50,283 bases of DNA, taken from positions 1-50,283 of the forward strand of contig JAAYTF010000090.1 in NCBI GenBank assembly GCA_012518125.1. Direction: 5' to 3'. How positions within the stretch are numbered: position 1 is the stretch's first letter; each line of letters begins with the position of its first letter. This DNA comes from Bacilli bacterium. GTDB lineage: Bacteria > Bacillota > Bacilli > Bacillales > Amphibacillaceae. Positions 1 through 8,636 of the stretch are shown here, piece by piece. The position numbers and the translations under genes are program-made. A model generated the notes under the pieces. It saw only the letters and a list, made by a program, of their open reading frames with translations, ran no database searches and was not told where the DNA came from.

Positions 1-116
1 AGACCATTGTACGTTACTCCGACGACTTCCATATCGTCCTGGCTGTTCAAATAATCTTCCATGATATGTACTAATTCTTTGTTGTCGTCGACAATACATA
101 TTCTAATTTTTTCCAT
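1..116 (-). CDS. spo0A: Spo0A N-terminus (partial), sporulation master response regulator
   Basis: Only the first 38 codons are inside the window; the gene runs off the left edge. The translation starts [16 protein letters not shown], which matches the opening of the Spo0A receiver domain, including the acidic VDD pair that binds Mg near the phosphorylated aspartate. Spo0A is the phosphorelay-controlled regulator that commits the cell to sporulation. The start is uncertain: the ATG at 114-116 matches the family, but GAGGG at 135-139 lies about 18 bases upstream of it. In-frame GTG (129-131) and ATG (132-134) codons lie much closer, so the protein may carry 5-6 extra residues. The gene follows spoIVB on the same strand, as in B. 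subtilis, with its own sigma-H-like promoter between them. Confidence 0.93.
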   Translation of the reverse strand, partial: MEKIRICIVDDNKELVHIMEDYLNSQDDMEVVGVTYNG

Positions 117-160
117 AATTAAATTAGACACCATCCCTCTATTTAGATTCCTACCATATA

Positions 161-188
161 TTTCGACATCATCATGTTCATTCCCTTT
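161..188 (-). promoter_or_regulatory. Sigma-H-like promoter of spo0A with overlapping 0A box
   Basis: On the minus strand AAAGGGAAT (180-188) is followed after 12 bases by GTCGAAA (161-167). This matches the sigma-H consensus RnAGGAwWW / RnnGAAT with one mismatch in each element. TGTCGAA at 162-168 is an exact Spo0A-box core (TGNCGAA) overlapping the -10. In B. subtilis the spo0A Ps promoter is also sigma-H dependent and bound by Spo0A~P, so autoregulation is a reasonable inference. Confidence 0.6.
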
Positions 189-203
189 AAAAAAACAAAA
201 AAA

Positions 204-224
204 CTCCCTGAATTTTTCAGAGAG
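204..224 (-). terminator. Intrinsic terminator of spoIVB
   Basis: On the minus strand CTCTCTGAA, loop AAA, TTCAGGGAG forms a 9-bp stem with one G-U pair, followed by a T-rich run. The spoIVB stop codon (217-219) lies inside the stem. Confidence 0.75.
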
Positions 225-1494
225 CTTTGGCATATGTTTGTTCTTCTTGATCGTCGAAAATATCGATCCCTGCTTCTTGCAACATCCATTCGATGTGCAC
301 GCCGTATCCGGAAGTTGGGTCATTGACGAATACGTGGGTGACCGCTCCAACCAATTTTCCGTCTTGAATAATCGGGCTTCCGCTCATTCCTTGGACGATG
401 CCTCCCGTTTTTTCAAGCAGCCGCTCATCGGTCACTTTAATGATCATCCCTTTTGTCGAAGGGAACGTTTGCGGGATGGAATTGATGATTTCAATGTCAA
501 ATTTTTCGACATTGTCTCCTTCGATGACGGTCAAGATATGGGCGGGTCCTTTTTTGACGTCTTTGGCGAGGGCAATCGGAATCGGTTCATGGTGGTCTTC
601 GATTAAATCCGTGTTGATTTTACCGAATATGCCGTAAGGGCTGTTTTTGACAATCGTCCCTAATTGTTCGTCCTTCATCGAAAAGCGGGCTTGTTTTTCG
701 CCTGGGATTCCGCGATTGCCTTTTTCGATGTGGGTGATCGTTGAACGGACGATTTTGCCATTATGGATTTCGATCGGTTTTTTCGTGTCGGCATCCGAAA
801 TGACGTGCCCCAATGCACCGTATTTGCCGGTTACACGGTCGTAAAAGGATATCGTGCCGATTCCCGTCGTCGAGTCGCGGATATATAAACCGATTTGGTA
901 CGTTTTGTCTTGTTCGTTGTATGTCGGTTCCACTTTCGTTTGGATGTATTCGTTGCCGCGTTTAATCTTGACGTCGATGGCGCGTTTTTCTTTACCCGCT
1001 TGTTGGACGATTTGCTTTAAATCATCGAGCCCTTTTACCTTTTTCCCATCCATCTCAAGGATGATGTCGCCGACTTTAATATCGGCATGTTCTGCCGGGG
1101 ACTTGGCTTGTTCGCCTTGATTCACCAAATGGTGTCCGACGACGAGGACGCCCAATGTGTGCAGTTGGACGCCGATCGATTGCCCCCCTGGGATGACTTC
1201 ATGTTTTTTCAACACTTCAACGGCGACCTTTTTTACGGGGATGTTTTTATATTTGTATACGAACTCGCTTTTCCCCACTTCGCGCGGATGGAATTTGGCG
1301 TTGTCAATATATGGGTGTTCCGATACGGTCGCGTTTTTCAGTTGCGGGATGGACACGGAAGCTTCATGTTGAAACAGCGTTACATGGTTCGGGATGGATA
1401 CGTATTCTCGGACTTGGGTAAAATTTAAAGGAATGATGAATAATAAAATCAATAAAAAGCCGAAGAGAAATTTTATGTTTCTTTTCCATGGCAT
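217..1494 (-). CDS. spoIVB: SpoIVB peptidase, forespore signalling serine protease
   Basis: Product is 425 residues, the usual family length (426 in B. subtilis). SpoIVB is made in the forespore, crosses into the intermembrane space and cleaves SpoIVFA, which lets SpoIVFB activate pro-sigma-K in the mother cell. Visible parts are an N-terminal membrane anchor (about 8-25), a PDZ domain (about 110-190, with the [10 protein letters not shown] segment) and an S55 peptidase domain. The catalytic residues correspond to His230 in ALGHVISD, Asp356 in TDERLL and Ser371 in QGMSGSP. The start at 1494 (MPWKRNIK) has GGGGAG 8 bases upstream; a longer reading frame to 1545 would run through the promoter. 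Confidence 0.97.
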   Translation of the reverse strand: MPWKRNIKFLFGFLLILLFIIPLNFTQVREYVSIPNHVTLFQHEASVSIPQLKNATVSEHPYIDNAKFHPREVGKSEFVYKYKNIPVKKVAVEVLKKHEVIPGGQSIGVQLHTLGVLVVGHHLVNQGEQAKSPAEHADIKVGDIILEMDGKKVKGLDDLKQIVQQAGKEKRAIDVKIKRGNEYIQTKVEPTYNEQDKTYQIGLYIRDSTTGIGTISFYDRVTGKYGALGHVISDADTKKPIEIHNGKIVRSTITHIEKGNRGIPGEKQARFSMKDEQLGTIVKNSPYGIFGKINTDLIEDHHEPIPIALAKDVKKGPAHILTVIEGDNVEKFDIEIINSIPQTFPSTKGMIIKVTDERLLEKTGGIVQGMSGSPIIQDGKLVGAVTHVFVNDPTSGYGVHIEWMLQEAGIDIFDDQEEQTYAKAL

Positions 1495-1509
1495 GAACGA
1501 ACACTCCCC

Positions 1510-1574
1510 TTTAAAAACAGATTGTAAAGCATCAAACTTTATCATTAATGTGACCTTTTCAATCTGTTTTTAAA
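1510..1574. repeat. Perfect 15-bp inverted repeat spanning the spoIVB promoter and leader
   Basis: TTTAAAAACAGATTG at 1510-1524 is the exact reverse complement of 1560-1574, with 35 bases between. The distal arm overlaps the spacer and -35 of the spoIVB promoter. The proximal arm lies just upstream of the ribosome binding site. It may be an operator for a dimeric regulator. Confidence 0.8.
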
Positions 1575-1575
1575 C
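1546..1575 (-). promoter_or_regulatory. Sigma-F-type promoter of spoIVB
   Basis: On the minus strand GTTTA (1571-1575) and GGTCACATTA (1546-1555) are separated by exactly 15 bases. Both fit the forespore sigma-F consensus GYWTA-N15-GGNNANAHTR without mismatch. In B. subtilis spoIVB is a forespore gene read by sigma-G with some sigma-F input, so the placement is consistent. Confidence 0.65.
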
Positions 1576-1640
1576 GAGAGAAAGAAAAGAAAAAATGTTT
1601 ATCATTACCTTAATATGAAGACCGTTTCGTCGGTTGGCAT

Positions 1641-1664
1641 AAAAAAAGGCCGCTTGCTGCAGCC
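1641..1664 (-). terminator. Intrinsic terminator of recN (end of nusB-recN operon)
   Basis: On the minus strand GGCTGC, loop AGCAA, GCGGCC forms a 6-bp GC-rich stem with one G-U pair, followed by seven T. It begins 3 bases beyond the recN stop codon. Confidence 0.8.
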
Positions 1665-1666
1665 GG

Positions 1667-3382
1667 TCAAGAAGCGCTGAATTTGCCATTGACAAGCTTT
1701 TTGAATGTCGCTGTCAGTTCAAGGAGTTCTTCAGCATGTTCGAGCGCTGATTCGGTCAGTTTCGTCCCCGTCATCATCTTGCCGAGCTCATGGACGATTT
1801 CGCGGTCGGATAAAGCGGTAATTTTCGTTTTTGTCGCATCGTCTTCCATCACCTTTTCCACCAATAAGTGATGGTCGGCCATCGCGGCTACTTGCGGCAA
1901 GTGCGTGATGCACAATGTCTGCGTCGTTGTGGAAATTTGATACATTTTTTCGGCGATCGCTTGGGCGACGCGGCCGCTTACGCCGGTGTCGATTTCGTCA
2001 AAGATGACCGTTTCAATTCCGTCGTGTTCGGCAAACAACTTTTTAAAGGCGAGCATAATGCGGGAAAGTTCCCCGCCCGAGGCGACTTTGTCGAGTTCCT
2101 TGAGCGGCTCGCCGGCATTCGTCGATAACATGAATACGGCTTGGTCGATGCCGTCTTTTGTCAGCATATCGCCTGAAGTGCGCTCAAATTGCACCGTAAA
2201 TCGCGCGTTTTCAAGGTATAAGTCTTTCAGTTCGTCGAGCAAGTCTTTTTCGAGCTGTTTTGCCGCCGTTTTTCGTGCTTCGGACAACGCTTTTGCACTT
2301 TCGAGTGCATCACTTTCGGCTTTTTCGATCTGTTTCAACAGTTGTTCGATATGAAAATCGCGGTTTTTCAATTCGTCGATTTCAATTTTGATTTTTTCCC
2401 GATAAGCGATCATATCTTGTACGGTACGGCCGTATTTTTTCTTTAGACGGTTCAATTCGTTCAAGCGGGCTTCGATTTCATTCAACCGATGTTCATCGAA
2501 AAAGAGTTGTTCTTTGTAACCGTTAAGTTCAATGGCGGCGTCTTCTAATTGATAATAAAGGTCGTTCAACAAGGCGGCCTTTTTCTGGATAAAATCGTCA
2601 TGTTCGCTCGCCTTCTCGAGCGCTTGTTTTGCGACGTGGACGAGCTCGAGCCCTTTCCCTTCGCCATAAAGCGCGACGTAGGCTTCGTTAACCGCATGGT
2701 AAATTTGTTCGAAGTTTTGCAGCTGCCGTCGTTCTTGTTCTAACGTTTCGTCTTCATCTTCGGATAAGTTGGCCTGTTCCAATTCATTCAATTGAAATTG
2801 CAGCAAATCGAGCCGTTGGGCCATTTCCTGTTCATCTGTCGCCAGTTTTTCGTATTTTTTCCGCAACGTCAGCCATTTTTCGTATTTCATCAAATACGCT
2901 GTTTTAAGCGGTAATATTTCCGCTTCATGATATTGGTCGACGAGTACGAGATGGTTTTCTTTGTCCAACAAATCGAGTGTGTCATGCTGGCTATGGATTT
3001 GCACGAGCATCCGGCCGATTTCCTTTAACACGGATAGGGTGACGATTTTATGGTTAATGCGACAGACGCTTTTGCCGCTTTTGTAAATCGTCCTTTCCAA
3101 AATGAGATCGTCTTCTTCGACATCGATGTCATATGTTTTGCAAACGTTTTTAATTGGCTCCTTATTTTTCGTCAACGAGAAAAGCCCAGAAATTTCAGCT
3201 TTGTCTTTGCCGTGTTTGATAAGCTGCGTCGATGCCCGTCCACCGGTCAACAATTGCACGGCATCGATGATGATCGATTTTCCCGCGCCCGTTTCCCCCG
3301 TCAACACGGTCATGCCTTCTTCGAATGAAATGGACAATTCATCGATGATGGCAAAATTTTTAATCGATAATTCAATAATCAA
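1667..3382 (-). CDS. recN: DNA repair protein RecN (SMC-like ATPase)
   Basis: Product is 571 residues (576 in B. subtilis). RecN is a cytoplasmic SMC-family ATPase recruited early to double-strand breaks. The head domain is split: Walker A GETGAGKS lies near residue 35. The ABC signature LSRIMLA follows SGGE, and Walker B is VIFDEIDTG in the C-terminal third. The middle (about 155-370) is a long charged antiparallel coiled coil. I place the start at the TTG at 3380-3382, with GAGGTG 9 bases upstream; it gives the family start LIIELSIKNFAIID. An upstream TTG at 3403 lacks a ribosome binding site. It lies 39 bases behind argR and is the last gene of the operon. Confidence 0.96.
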   Translation of the reverse strand: MIIELSIKNFAIIDELSISFEEGMTVLTGETGAGKSIIIDAVQLLTGGRASTQLIKHGKDKAEISGLFSLTKNKEPIKNVCKTYDIDVEEDDLILERTIYKSGKSVCRINHKIVTLSVLKEIGRMLVQIHSQHDTLDLLDKENHLVLVDQYHEAEILPLKTAYLMKYEKWLTLRKKYEKLATDEQEMAQRLDLLQFQLNELEQANLSEDEDETLEQERRQLQNFEQIYHAVNEAYVALYGEGKGLELVHVAKQALEKASEHDDFIQKKAALLNDLYYQLEDAAIELNGYKEQLFFDEHRLNEIEARLNELNRLKKKYGRTVQDMIAYREKIKIEIDELKNRDFHIEQLLKQIEKAESDALESAKALSEARKTAAKQLEKDLLDELKDLYLENARFTVQFERTSGDMLTKDGIDQAVFMLSTNAGEPLKELDKVASGGELSRIMLAFKKLFAEHDGIETVIFDEIDTGVSGRVAQAIAEKMYQISTTTQTLCITHLPQVAAMADHHLLVEKVMEDDATKTKITALSDREIVHELGKMMTGTKLTESALEHAEELLELTATFKKLVNGKFSAS

Positions 3383-3421
3383 TGTCGTCGTCACCTCGCA
3401 CAACGTAGATGCGGTTCGTGG

Positions 3422-3871
3422 CTACATCATATCGTTCAATCGTTTGAACACCGTTTTCGTCTTTTTTTCCGTACGGCACAAAATGAGGCACGTATCATCG
3501 CCGCAAATCGTCCCCATGATCTCTTCCCAGTCCAGTTCGTCGATCAAAGCGCCGATGGCATTTGCGTTTCCCGGCAATGTTTTCAATACGATGAAATTTG
3601 CCGCATGATCGATGCTGACAAACGCTTCCATCAAACGTCGCTTCAACTTTTCTTCGACATCGTAGCGTTGCTTTGTCGGCAATGAATATTTATATTTCCC
3701 CGAAGCGGAAGGGATTTTGATCAAATGCAATTCTTTTATGTCGCGTGAGACGGTCGCTTGCGTCACGTTGAAACCCAACTCCTTCAAGCGATCGACCAAT
3801 TCATCTTGCGTCTCGATGTCATATTCGGAAATGAGCTCCCTGATTTTGATATGGCGTTTTGCTTTACTCAT
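3422..3871 (-). CDS. argR: Arginine repressor ArgR/AhrC
   Basis: Product is 149 residues, the same length as B. subtilis AhrC and highly similar throughout. It represses arginine biosynthesis and activates catabolism as an arginine-bound hexamer. The N-terminal winged-helix domain (1-70) contains the family core [17 protein letters not shown]. The C-terminal domain binds arginine and oligomerises, with the family segment [11 protein letters not shown]. The start at 3871 has GGAGG 7 bases upstream. It sits between tlyA and recN, the conserved Bacillus order. Confidence 0.97.
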   Translation of the reverse strand: MSKAKRHIKIRELISEYDIETQDELVDRLKELGFNVTQATVSRDIKELHLIKIPSASGKYKYSLPTKQRYDVEEKLKRRLMEAFVSIDHAANFIVLKTLPGNANAIGALIDELDWEEIMGTICGDDTCLILCRTEKKTKTVFKRLNDMM

Positions 3872-3888
3872 GCACAAACCTCCAAAAG

Positions 3889-4713
3889 TTATTTCAATGT
3901 CCGATGCGCTTCTTCGACAACGGTTGTGATTCGTTCGTCAAGTTCATGATACCCATCCACATCATCATTTTCCGCTTTTAACTTCCAACCTAAATGGAGC
4001 AAATATTCGATGTTGCCTTCTCCGCCGGTAATCGGTGAAAACGTCAAGTCGCGGAACGTGTATCCTTCAGCGACTGCAAAAGAGACGACTTTTTTAAGCA
4101 CATTTTTATGGATGTCGGGATCACGGATGACGCCTTTTTTCCCGACTTGATGTCTTTCCGCTTCAAATTGCGGTTTGACTAAAGCGATGACTTCACTGTT
4201 ATCCGCCAAGACGGTTTTTAAAACGGGCAAGATGAGCCGGAGCGATATGAAGGAAACGTCGATTGTGGCGTAATTCGGCAACCCTTTCGCAAATAGCGCT
4301 TTTGTCGCATAGCGAAAATTGGTCCGCTCTTTTACGATGACACGTTCATCGCTGCGGATTTTCCAAGCGAGCTGGTTGTAGCCGCCATCGATCGCATAGA
4401 CGAGTTTGGCTCCGTTTTGCAGCGCGCAATCAGTGAATCCGCCGGTGGAAGCGCCGATATCAACGACGATTTTGTCTTTTATCGAAGTCGAAAAAACGTC
4501 AAGCGCTTTTTCCAATTTGTAACCGCCGCGGCTCACATATTTCAACGTCTCTTTAACGTGAAGCGGAATGTCGGTGTCGACTTTCATGCCCGGTTTATCG
4601 AGCCGCTCGTTGTCCGAAAAGACGAGTCCGGCCATGATCATTCGTTTCGCTTTTTCGCGCGTTTCCGCCAAGTTCCTCTTTACTAGCAATACGTCCAGCC
4701 GTTCTTTCTCCAT
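3889..4713 (-). CDS. tlyA: TlyA-family rRNA methyltransferase / haemolysin-like protein (YqxC)
   Basis: Product is 274 residues. An S4 RNA-binding domain (about 1-60, beginning [22 protein letters not shown] across the start region) is followed by an FtsJ-type Rossmann methyltransferase with the SAM motif [14 protein letters not shown]. TlyA of mycobacteria 2'-O-methylates 16S and 23S rRNA; that activity is inferred here. The start at 4713 has AAGGAAAG about 12 bases upstream; a longer frame to 4785 would overlap the ispA stop and adds a non-conserved tail. It follows ispA directly with only 71 bases between, so dxs, which separates them in B. subtilis, is absent. Confidence 0.93.
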   Translation of the reverse strand: MEKERLDVLLVKRNLAETREKAKRMIMAGLVFSDNERLDKPGMKVDTDIPLHVKETLKYVSRGGYKLEKALDVFSTSIKDKIVVDIGASTGGFTDCALQNGAKLVYAIDGGYNQLAWKIRSDERVIVKERTNFRYATKALFAKGLPNYATIDVSFISLRLILPVLKTVLADNSEVIALVKPQFEAERHQVGKKGVIRDPDIHKNVLKKVVSFAVAEGYTFRDLTFSPITGGEGNIEYLLHLGWKLKAENDDVDGYHELDERITTVVEEAHRTLK

Positions 4714-4784
4714 GCGTGCATCATACTTTCCTTCTTGTGATATTGAAAAAAGGGCCGCCCACTTGATCGTTGAACGGCTTTTCA

Positions 4785-5666
4785 TTAGTAGTCGCGGCTG
4801 CCGAAATATTCGAGCAAGCCGATCAAATATTCTTGTTTTGCGCCGGATTGGACTAATGCGGCTTTCGCTTTTTCGTTGTATTCGTCCATCTTTTGCTTTG
4901 CCCCGTCCAACCCGAGCAAAGCGGGATATGTGCTTTTTTGCTTCGCCGTGTCGCTGCCGACAGGTTTGCCCAATTTTTTTTCATCGCCGATGACGTCCAA
5001 TATATCGTCTTGAACTTGGAAAATGAGCCCCAAGTAATGAGAAAATTGCCTTAAATGACGGCGCTGTTCCTCGGATGCCCCCGCCAAAAAGGCGCCTGCA
5101 TCGACGGCAAACGAAATCAATTTCCCTGTTTTCAACTGATGGACCCGTTCCAATTCTTCGAGGTTTAGTCGTTTCGTCTCACCTTCGATGTCCAAAATTT
5201 GTCCGGCGACCATCCCTTCTGGTCCGCTGCTTTTGGCAAGTTCACGGATGATGTACACTTTTTCGTTTTCAGACAGCAACGGATCGGAAGCGACGAGTTC
5301 AAAACTGTACGTTAACAGTGCATCGCCCGCCAAAATCGCGGTCGCTTCGTCGAATTTTTTATGGTTTGTCAACATTCCCCTGCGATAATCGTCGTCGTCC
5401 ATCGCCGGCAAATCATCGTGGATCAATGAATACGTATGGATCATTTCCAAAGCAGCTGCAGTGCGGTACACTTTTTCCAAGTCGTCACGATAAGAATGGT
5501 AGCTGGCAAACAGCAAAATCGGCCGCAGCCGTTTTCCGTCGGCAAATAACGAATAAGCCATCGATGCATACAATTTTTCGGGTATATTTCCCTGTAAATA
5601 CGATTTCAATTTGTCCTCAATCGTCTTCTTTCCATCTTGTATATACTGTTCAATGAATGTAGTCAA
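4785..5666 (-). CDS. ispA: Farnesyl diphosphate synthase (polyprenyl synthetase)
   Basis: Product is 293 residues. It condenses isopentenyl diphosphate with dimethylallyl and geranyl diphosphate to make farnesyl diphosphate, feeding undecaprenyl carrier and quinone side chains. The first aspartate-rich motif is DDLPAMDDDD and the second is QVQDDILD; the GKRLRP motif binds diphosphate. The start is a TTG (5664-5666) in the overlap TTGA with the xseB stop, with GGAGG 10 bases upstream, so translation is probably coupled to xseB. The next gene downstream is tlyA rather than dxs. Confidence 0.96.
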   Translation of the reverse strand: MTTFIEQYIQDGKKTIEDKLKSYLQGNIPEKLYASMAYSLFADGKRLRPILLFASYHSYRDDLEKVYRTAAALEMIHTYSLIHDDLPAMDDDDYRRGMLTNHKKFDEATAILAGDALLTYSFELVASDPLLSENEKVYIIRELAKSSGPEGMVAGQILDIEGETKRLNLEELERVHQLKTGKLISFAVDAGAFLAGASEEQRRHLRQFSHYLGLIFQVQDDILDVIGDEKKLGKPVGSDTAKQKSTYPALLGLDGAKQKMDEYNEKAKAALVQSGAKQEYLIGLLEYFGSRDY

Positions 5667-5902
5667 ATGTCCAAATCCTCCTCGGCGGCAAATGGTTCCA
5701 ACTCATCGTTTTCGTTCAACACTTTCGCCATCTTTTCTTCTGCATCGCGGAGCATTTTATTCGACAGTTTCACCAATTCCATGCCTTTTTGATAATAATG
5801 GATCAATTGATCGAGCGGCACGTCCCCTTCTTCAAGTTTCATGACGACTTCTTCAAGCTGTTCGAGAGCTTCTTCAAACTTCAGCTCCTCTTTCTGTTCC
5901 AT
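5663..5902 (-). CDS. xseB: Exodeoxyribonuclease VII small subunit
   Basis: Product is 79 residues. It is the small subunit of exonuclease VII, which binds several copies to the XseA arm and helps degrade single-stranded DNA to oligonucleotides. The sequence is a helical hairpin typical of the family (FEEALEQLEEVVMKLEEGDVPL...). GGAGG lies 12 bases upstream of the start. It overlaps xseA by 29 bases and ispA by 3 bases. Confidence 0.95.
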   Translation of the reverse strand: MEQKEELKFEEALEQLEEVVMKLEEGDVPLDQLIHYYQKGMELVKLSNKMLRDAEEKMAKVLNENDELEPFAAEEDLDI

Positions 5903-7241
5903 CGTCGGCTTTTACCTCCTTTACGCGGCAGATTGCGCTTCCGTCATACATTTTCACTTCGATGATGTCGTCTTTATTCACTTCTGTGATCGATTTGAGC
6001 AACTTATTTTTTTCAGAATATGTGATCGTATAGCCTCGCTTCATGATTTCCAAAGGATTGAGAAGCGACAACTTTTCGATGAGGACGGCCAGATCATGCC
6101 GTTTTTTTGTCATTTGTTCGCGGCAAATGTTCTGGAATTTCGCATCTAACAACGAAACGTTTTGCTTGAAAAACGAGATCATTTCAGCCGGATGTTTCCT
6201 TTTGAGCCGTCCTGCAAATAGTTCAAGCGTTTTTTGTTTTTTGTACAAATGATGTTCCACGTAATTGGCTAGTTGGTCGCTCAATTGGTCGATGCGCTGT
6301 TCTTTTTCCCGGATGAATTGCAATGGAAAATGAAAAGCGCGCGACGTTTTTAGCCGTTCCAATTTTTCGGCTTTTCGCATCAATTGCAGTTTGCTCAACC
6401 GAAAGAGTTCATTTTCGTACGCTTTCATTTGGCGCCTCAATTCTTCGAGGGACGGGACGGCAAATTGCACCGCTCCGGTTGGCGTCGGCGCCCGCAAGTC
6501 GGCGACGAGATCGGCGATTGTCGTGTCGGTTTCATGGCCGATTCCGGTGATGATAGGTATTTTTGAGTGGAAGACGGCCATCGCCACCCGTTCGTCGTTG
6601 AAACTTGCCAAATCTTCGATCGAGCCGCCTCCCCGTGCGAGGATGATCGTGTCAAAGTCGTGTCGATTTGCTTGCTCGATCGCCCGGACGATGCTTGGGA
6701 CCGAATGTTGGCCTTGCACGCTCACCGGCAAAATGACGAGTTCAACGATCGGATAACGTTTTTTCGTCGTGACGATGATGTCTTGAACCGCCGCACCTTC
6801 CGGCGAAGTGATGACGGCGATCTTTTTCGGGAATTTCGGTATCGGTTTTTTATGTTCTTCGTTGAAATATCCCGCTTTTTGCAATTTTTCTTTCAATTGT
6901 TCAAAAGCCATATATAATGCGCCGATGCCTGACGGCTCCATTTTCTTTATGTACAGTTGATATTGCCCGGATTTTTGATAGACGCTTACGTACCCTTGGA
7001 CGATGACGCTCATGCCGGCTTCAGGCGTGAAGTTGAGCGACAAATTGTCGCTGCGGAACATCACCGCTTTCAATTGGGCTCGTTCATCTTTCAACGTCAA
7101 ATACATGTGGCCGCTGAATTGATGCACATACACTTCGGAAATTTCCCCGCTGACATAGACGTCCTTCAAATGGGGATCTTGGTCCAAGCGGTGTTTGATA
7201 TATTCTGTTAAAGCACTTACTGTTAAATATCTTTTATCCAC
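5874..7241 (-). CDS. xseA: Exodeoxyribonuclease VII large subunit
   Basis: Product is 455 residues (448 in B. subtilis). It is the catalytic subunit of exonuclease VII. An N-terminal OB fold (about 5-100) precedes the catalytic region carrying ITSPEGAAVQDI, the glycine-rich LARGGGSIEDL and the GIGHETD motif. A long coiled-coil arm for XseB follows (about 270-400). The start is a GTG (7239-7241) with GAGG 10 bases upstream, one base past the folD stop. Confidence 0.96.
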   Translation of the reverse strand: MDKRYLTVSALTEYIKHRLDQDPHLKDVYVSGEISEVYVHQFSGHMYLTLKDERAQLKAVMFRSDNLSLNFTPEAGMSVIVQGYVSVYQKSGQYQLYIKKMEPSGIGALYMAFEQLKEKLQKAGYFNEEHKKPIPKFPKKIAVITSPEGAAVQDIIVTTKKRYPIVELVILPVSVQGQHSVPSIVRAIEQANRHDFDTIILARGGGSIEDLASFNDERVAMAVFHSKIPIITGIGHETDTTIADLVADLRAPTPTGAVQFAVPSLEELRRQMKAYENELFRLSKLQLMRKAEKLERLKTSRAFHFPLQFIREKEQRIDQLSDQLANYVEHHLYKKQKTLELFAGRLKRKHPAEMISFFKQNVSLLDAKFQNICREQMTKKRHDLAVLIEKLSLLNPLEIMKRGYTITYSEKNKLLKSITEVNKDDIIEVKMYDGSAICRVKEVKADDGTERGAEV

Positions 7242-7242
7242 G

Positions 7243-8094
7243 TTAACGCAACCTCATCGCTGCCTTGATTGTATTTTCCATCAACATCGTAATCGTCATT
7301 GGCCCGACCCCTTTCGGCACCGGGGTGATGAATGACGCTTTTTCTTTCACCGAATCAAAATGGACATCTCCCGTCAACGAACCATCTTCCAAGCGGTTGA
7401 CGCCGACATCGATGACGACTGCGCCTTCTTTGACGTACGATGCGTCGATGAAATGGGCTTTTCCGACGGCGACGATCAAAACGTCTGCCATTTTCGTCAA
7501 GTCTTTTAAATTTTTCGTGCGCGAGTGGCAGTATGTGACCGTCGCGTTCCGGTTCAACAACAGCTGCCCCATCGGTTTGCCGACGATATTGCTTCGGCCG
7601 ACGACAACTGCGTGTTTTCCTTCCAAATCGCAATCGATTGCCTCAAGCAGTTTAATGATACCATGTGGCGTACACGGCAGAAACGTATCCTGGTTCAATA
7701 TCATTTTGCCGACGTTGATCGGATGGAAACCGTCGACATCCTTGTTCGGATCGATCGCTTCGATCACTTTATTTTCGTCGATGTGCGAAGGTAACGGCAA
7801 CTGCACCAAAATGCCGTGAACGTCGGCATCATGATTCAATTCGGAAATTTTCGCAAGCAATTCTGCTTCGGTCGCATCCGCTACCATATGTATGACTTCC
7901 GATGAGATGCCGATTTCTTTCGCCGCTTTTTCTTTGCCGCTGACATACGATTTTGATGCCGGATCATCCCCGACTAAAATGACGGTTAAATGCGGCGTGA
8001 TCCCTTCTTTTTTCAACTCGCTCACTTTTTGTTTCATTTCTTCGCGCCGCTTTTTCGCTATTTCCAATCCGTTGATTAGTTTTGCGCTCATCAT
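7243..8094 (-). CDS. folD: Bifunctional methylene-THF dehydrogenase / methenyl-THF cyclohydrolase
   Basis: Product is 283 residues. It interconverts 5,10-methylene-THF and 10-formyl-THF in the cytosol, supplying one-carbon units for purines and formyl-Met. Family segments are visible: the active-site lysine region SYVSGKEKAAKEIGI, VQLPLPSHID, DVDGFHPINVGK, the NADP-binding GRSNIVGKP and TPVPKGVGPMTI. Two adjacent ATG codons could start it (8094 or 8091); GGGGA lies 6 bases upstream. The first overlaps the nusB stop in an ATGA arrangement. Confidence 0.97.
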   Translation of the reverse strand: MMSAKLINGLEIAKKRREEMKQKVSELKKEGITPHLTVILVGDDPASKSYVSGKEKAAKEIGISSEVIHMVADATEAELLAKISELNHDADVHGILVQLPLPSHIDENKVIEAIDPNKDVDGFHPINVGKMILNQDTFLPCTPHGIIKLLEAIDCDLEGKHAVVVGRSNIVGKPMGQLLLNRNATVTYCHSRTKNLKDLTKMADVLIVAVGKAHFIDASYVKEGAVVIDVGVNRLEDGSLTGDVHFDSVKEKASFITPVPKGVGPMTITMLMENTIKAAMRLR

Positions 8095-8465
8095 ATCGTA
8101 TCCCCTTTTTTGATAATATTGGACAAGACACCGTTGATGAATTTACCCGATTTTTCATCACCGTATTTATGTGCAAGTTCCACCGCTTCATTGATGGAAA
8201 CGGCGAACGGAACATCGTCTTCAAAACAAATTTCATATATAGCCATGCGCAACAGCGTCTTATCGACGAGTGAAATCCGTTCGAGCGTCCAATTGATCAA
8301 ATATTTTTCGATCAAGCGGTCAATTTTGTCTTTATGTTCGATGACGCCTTGTACGATTCGCTCGGTAAAAGGCGAAACAAAATTCGGTTCGATGTCTTCG
8401 TTTACATCGATTTGAAAGAGCATTTTGAATGCTTCTTCGCGTGCTTTTCTGCGAGATGTCAACAT
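8091..8465 (-). CDS. nusB: Transcription antitermination factor NusB
   Basis: Product is 124 residues, all-helical, beginning SRRKAREEAFKMLFQID as expected for NusB. With NusE (S10) it binds boxA RNA and supports rRNA antitermination. It overlaps folD by four bases and is the first gene of the operon running to recN. A terminator at 8600-8622 separates it from accC. In B. subtilis yqhY lies between accC and nusB; here there is none. Confidence 0.96.
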   Translation of the reverse strand: MLTSRRKAREEAFKMLFQIDVNEDIEPNFVSPFTERIVQGVIEHKDKIDRLIEKYLINWTLERISLVDKTLLRMAIYEICFEDDVPFAVSINEAVELAHKYGDEKSGKFINGVLSNIIKKGDTI

Positions 8466-8599
8466 GCATCACCTTCATGTTTTTAAATCAGTTTTCGAAA
8501 ATCATCGAATTTTATGTATCAAGCTGTGGATGAAGCGAAACGGTAAATTATCGATTTCATAATAAGTTTACAAATTTACACCGATAAAGTAAACAGAAA

Positions 8600-8622
8600 G
8601 GGGGAGAAATTGCCTCTCCCCC
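8600..8622 (-). terminator. Intrinsic terminator of the accBC operon
   Basis: On the minus strand GGGGGAGA pairs with TCTCCCCC around a 7-base loop, followed by TTTCTGTTT. It lies 15 bases beyond the accC stop. Bases 8466-8599 up to nusB contain no gene and must hold the nusB promoter; I see no convincing sigma-A pair there. Confidence 0.8.
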
Positions 8623-8636
8623 CAGTCCTTAATGAT

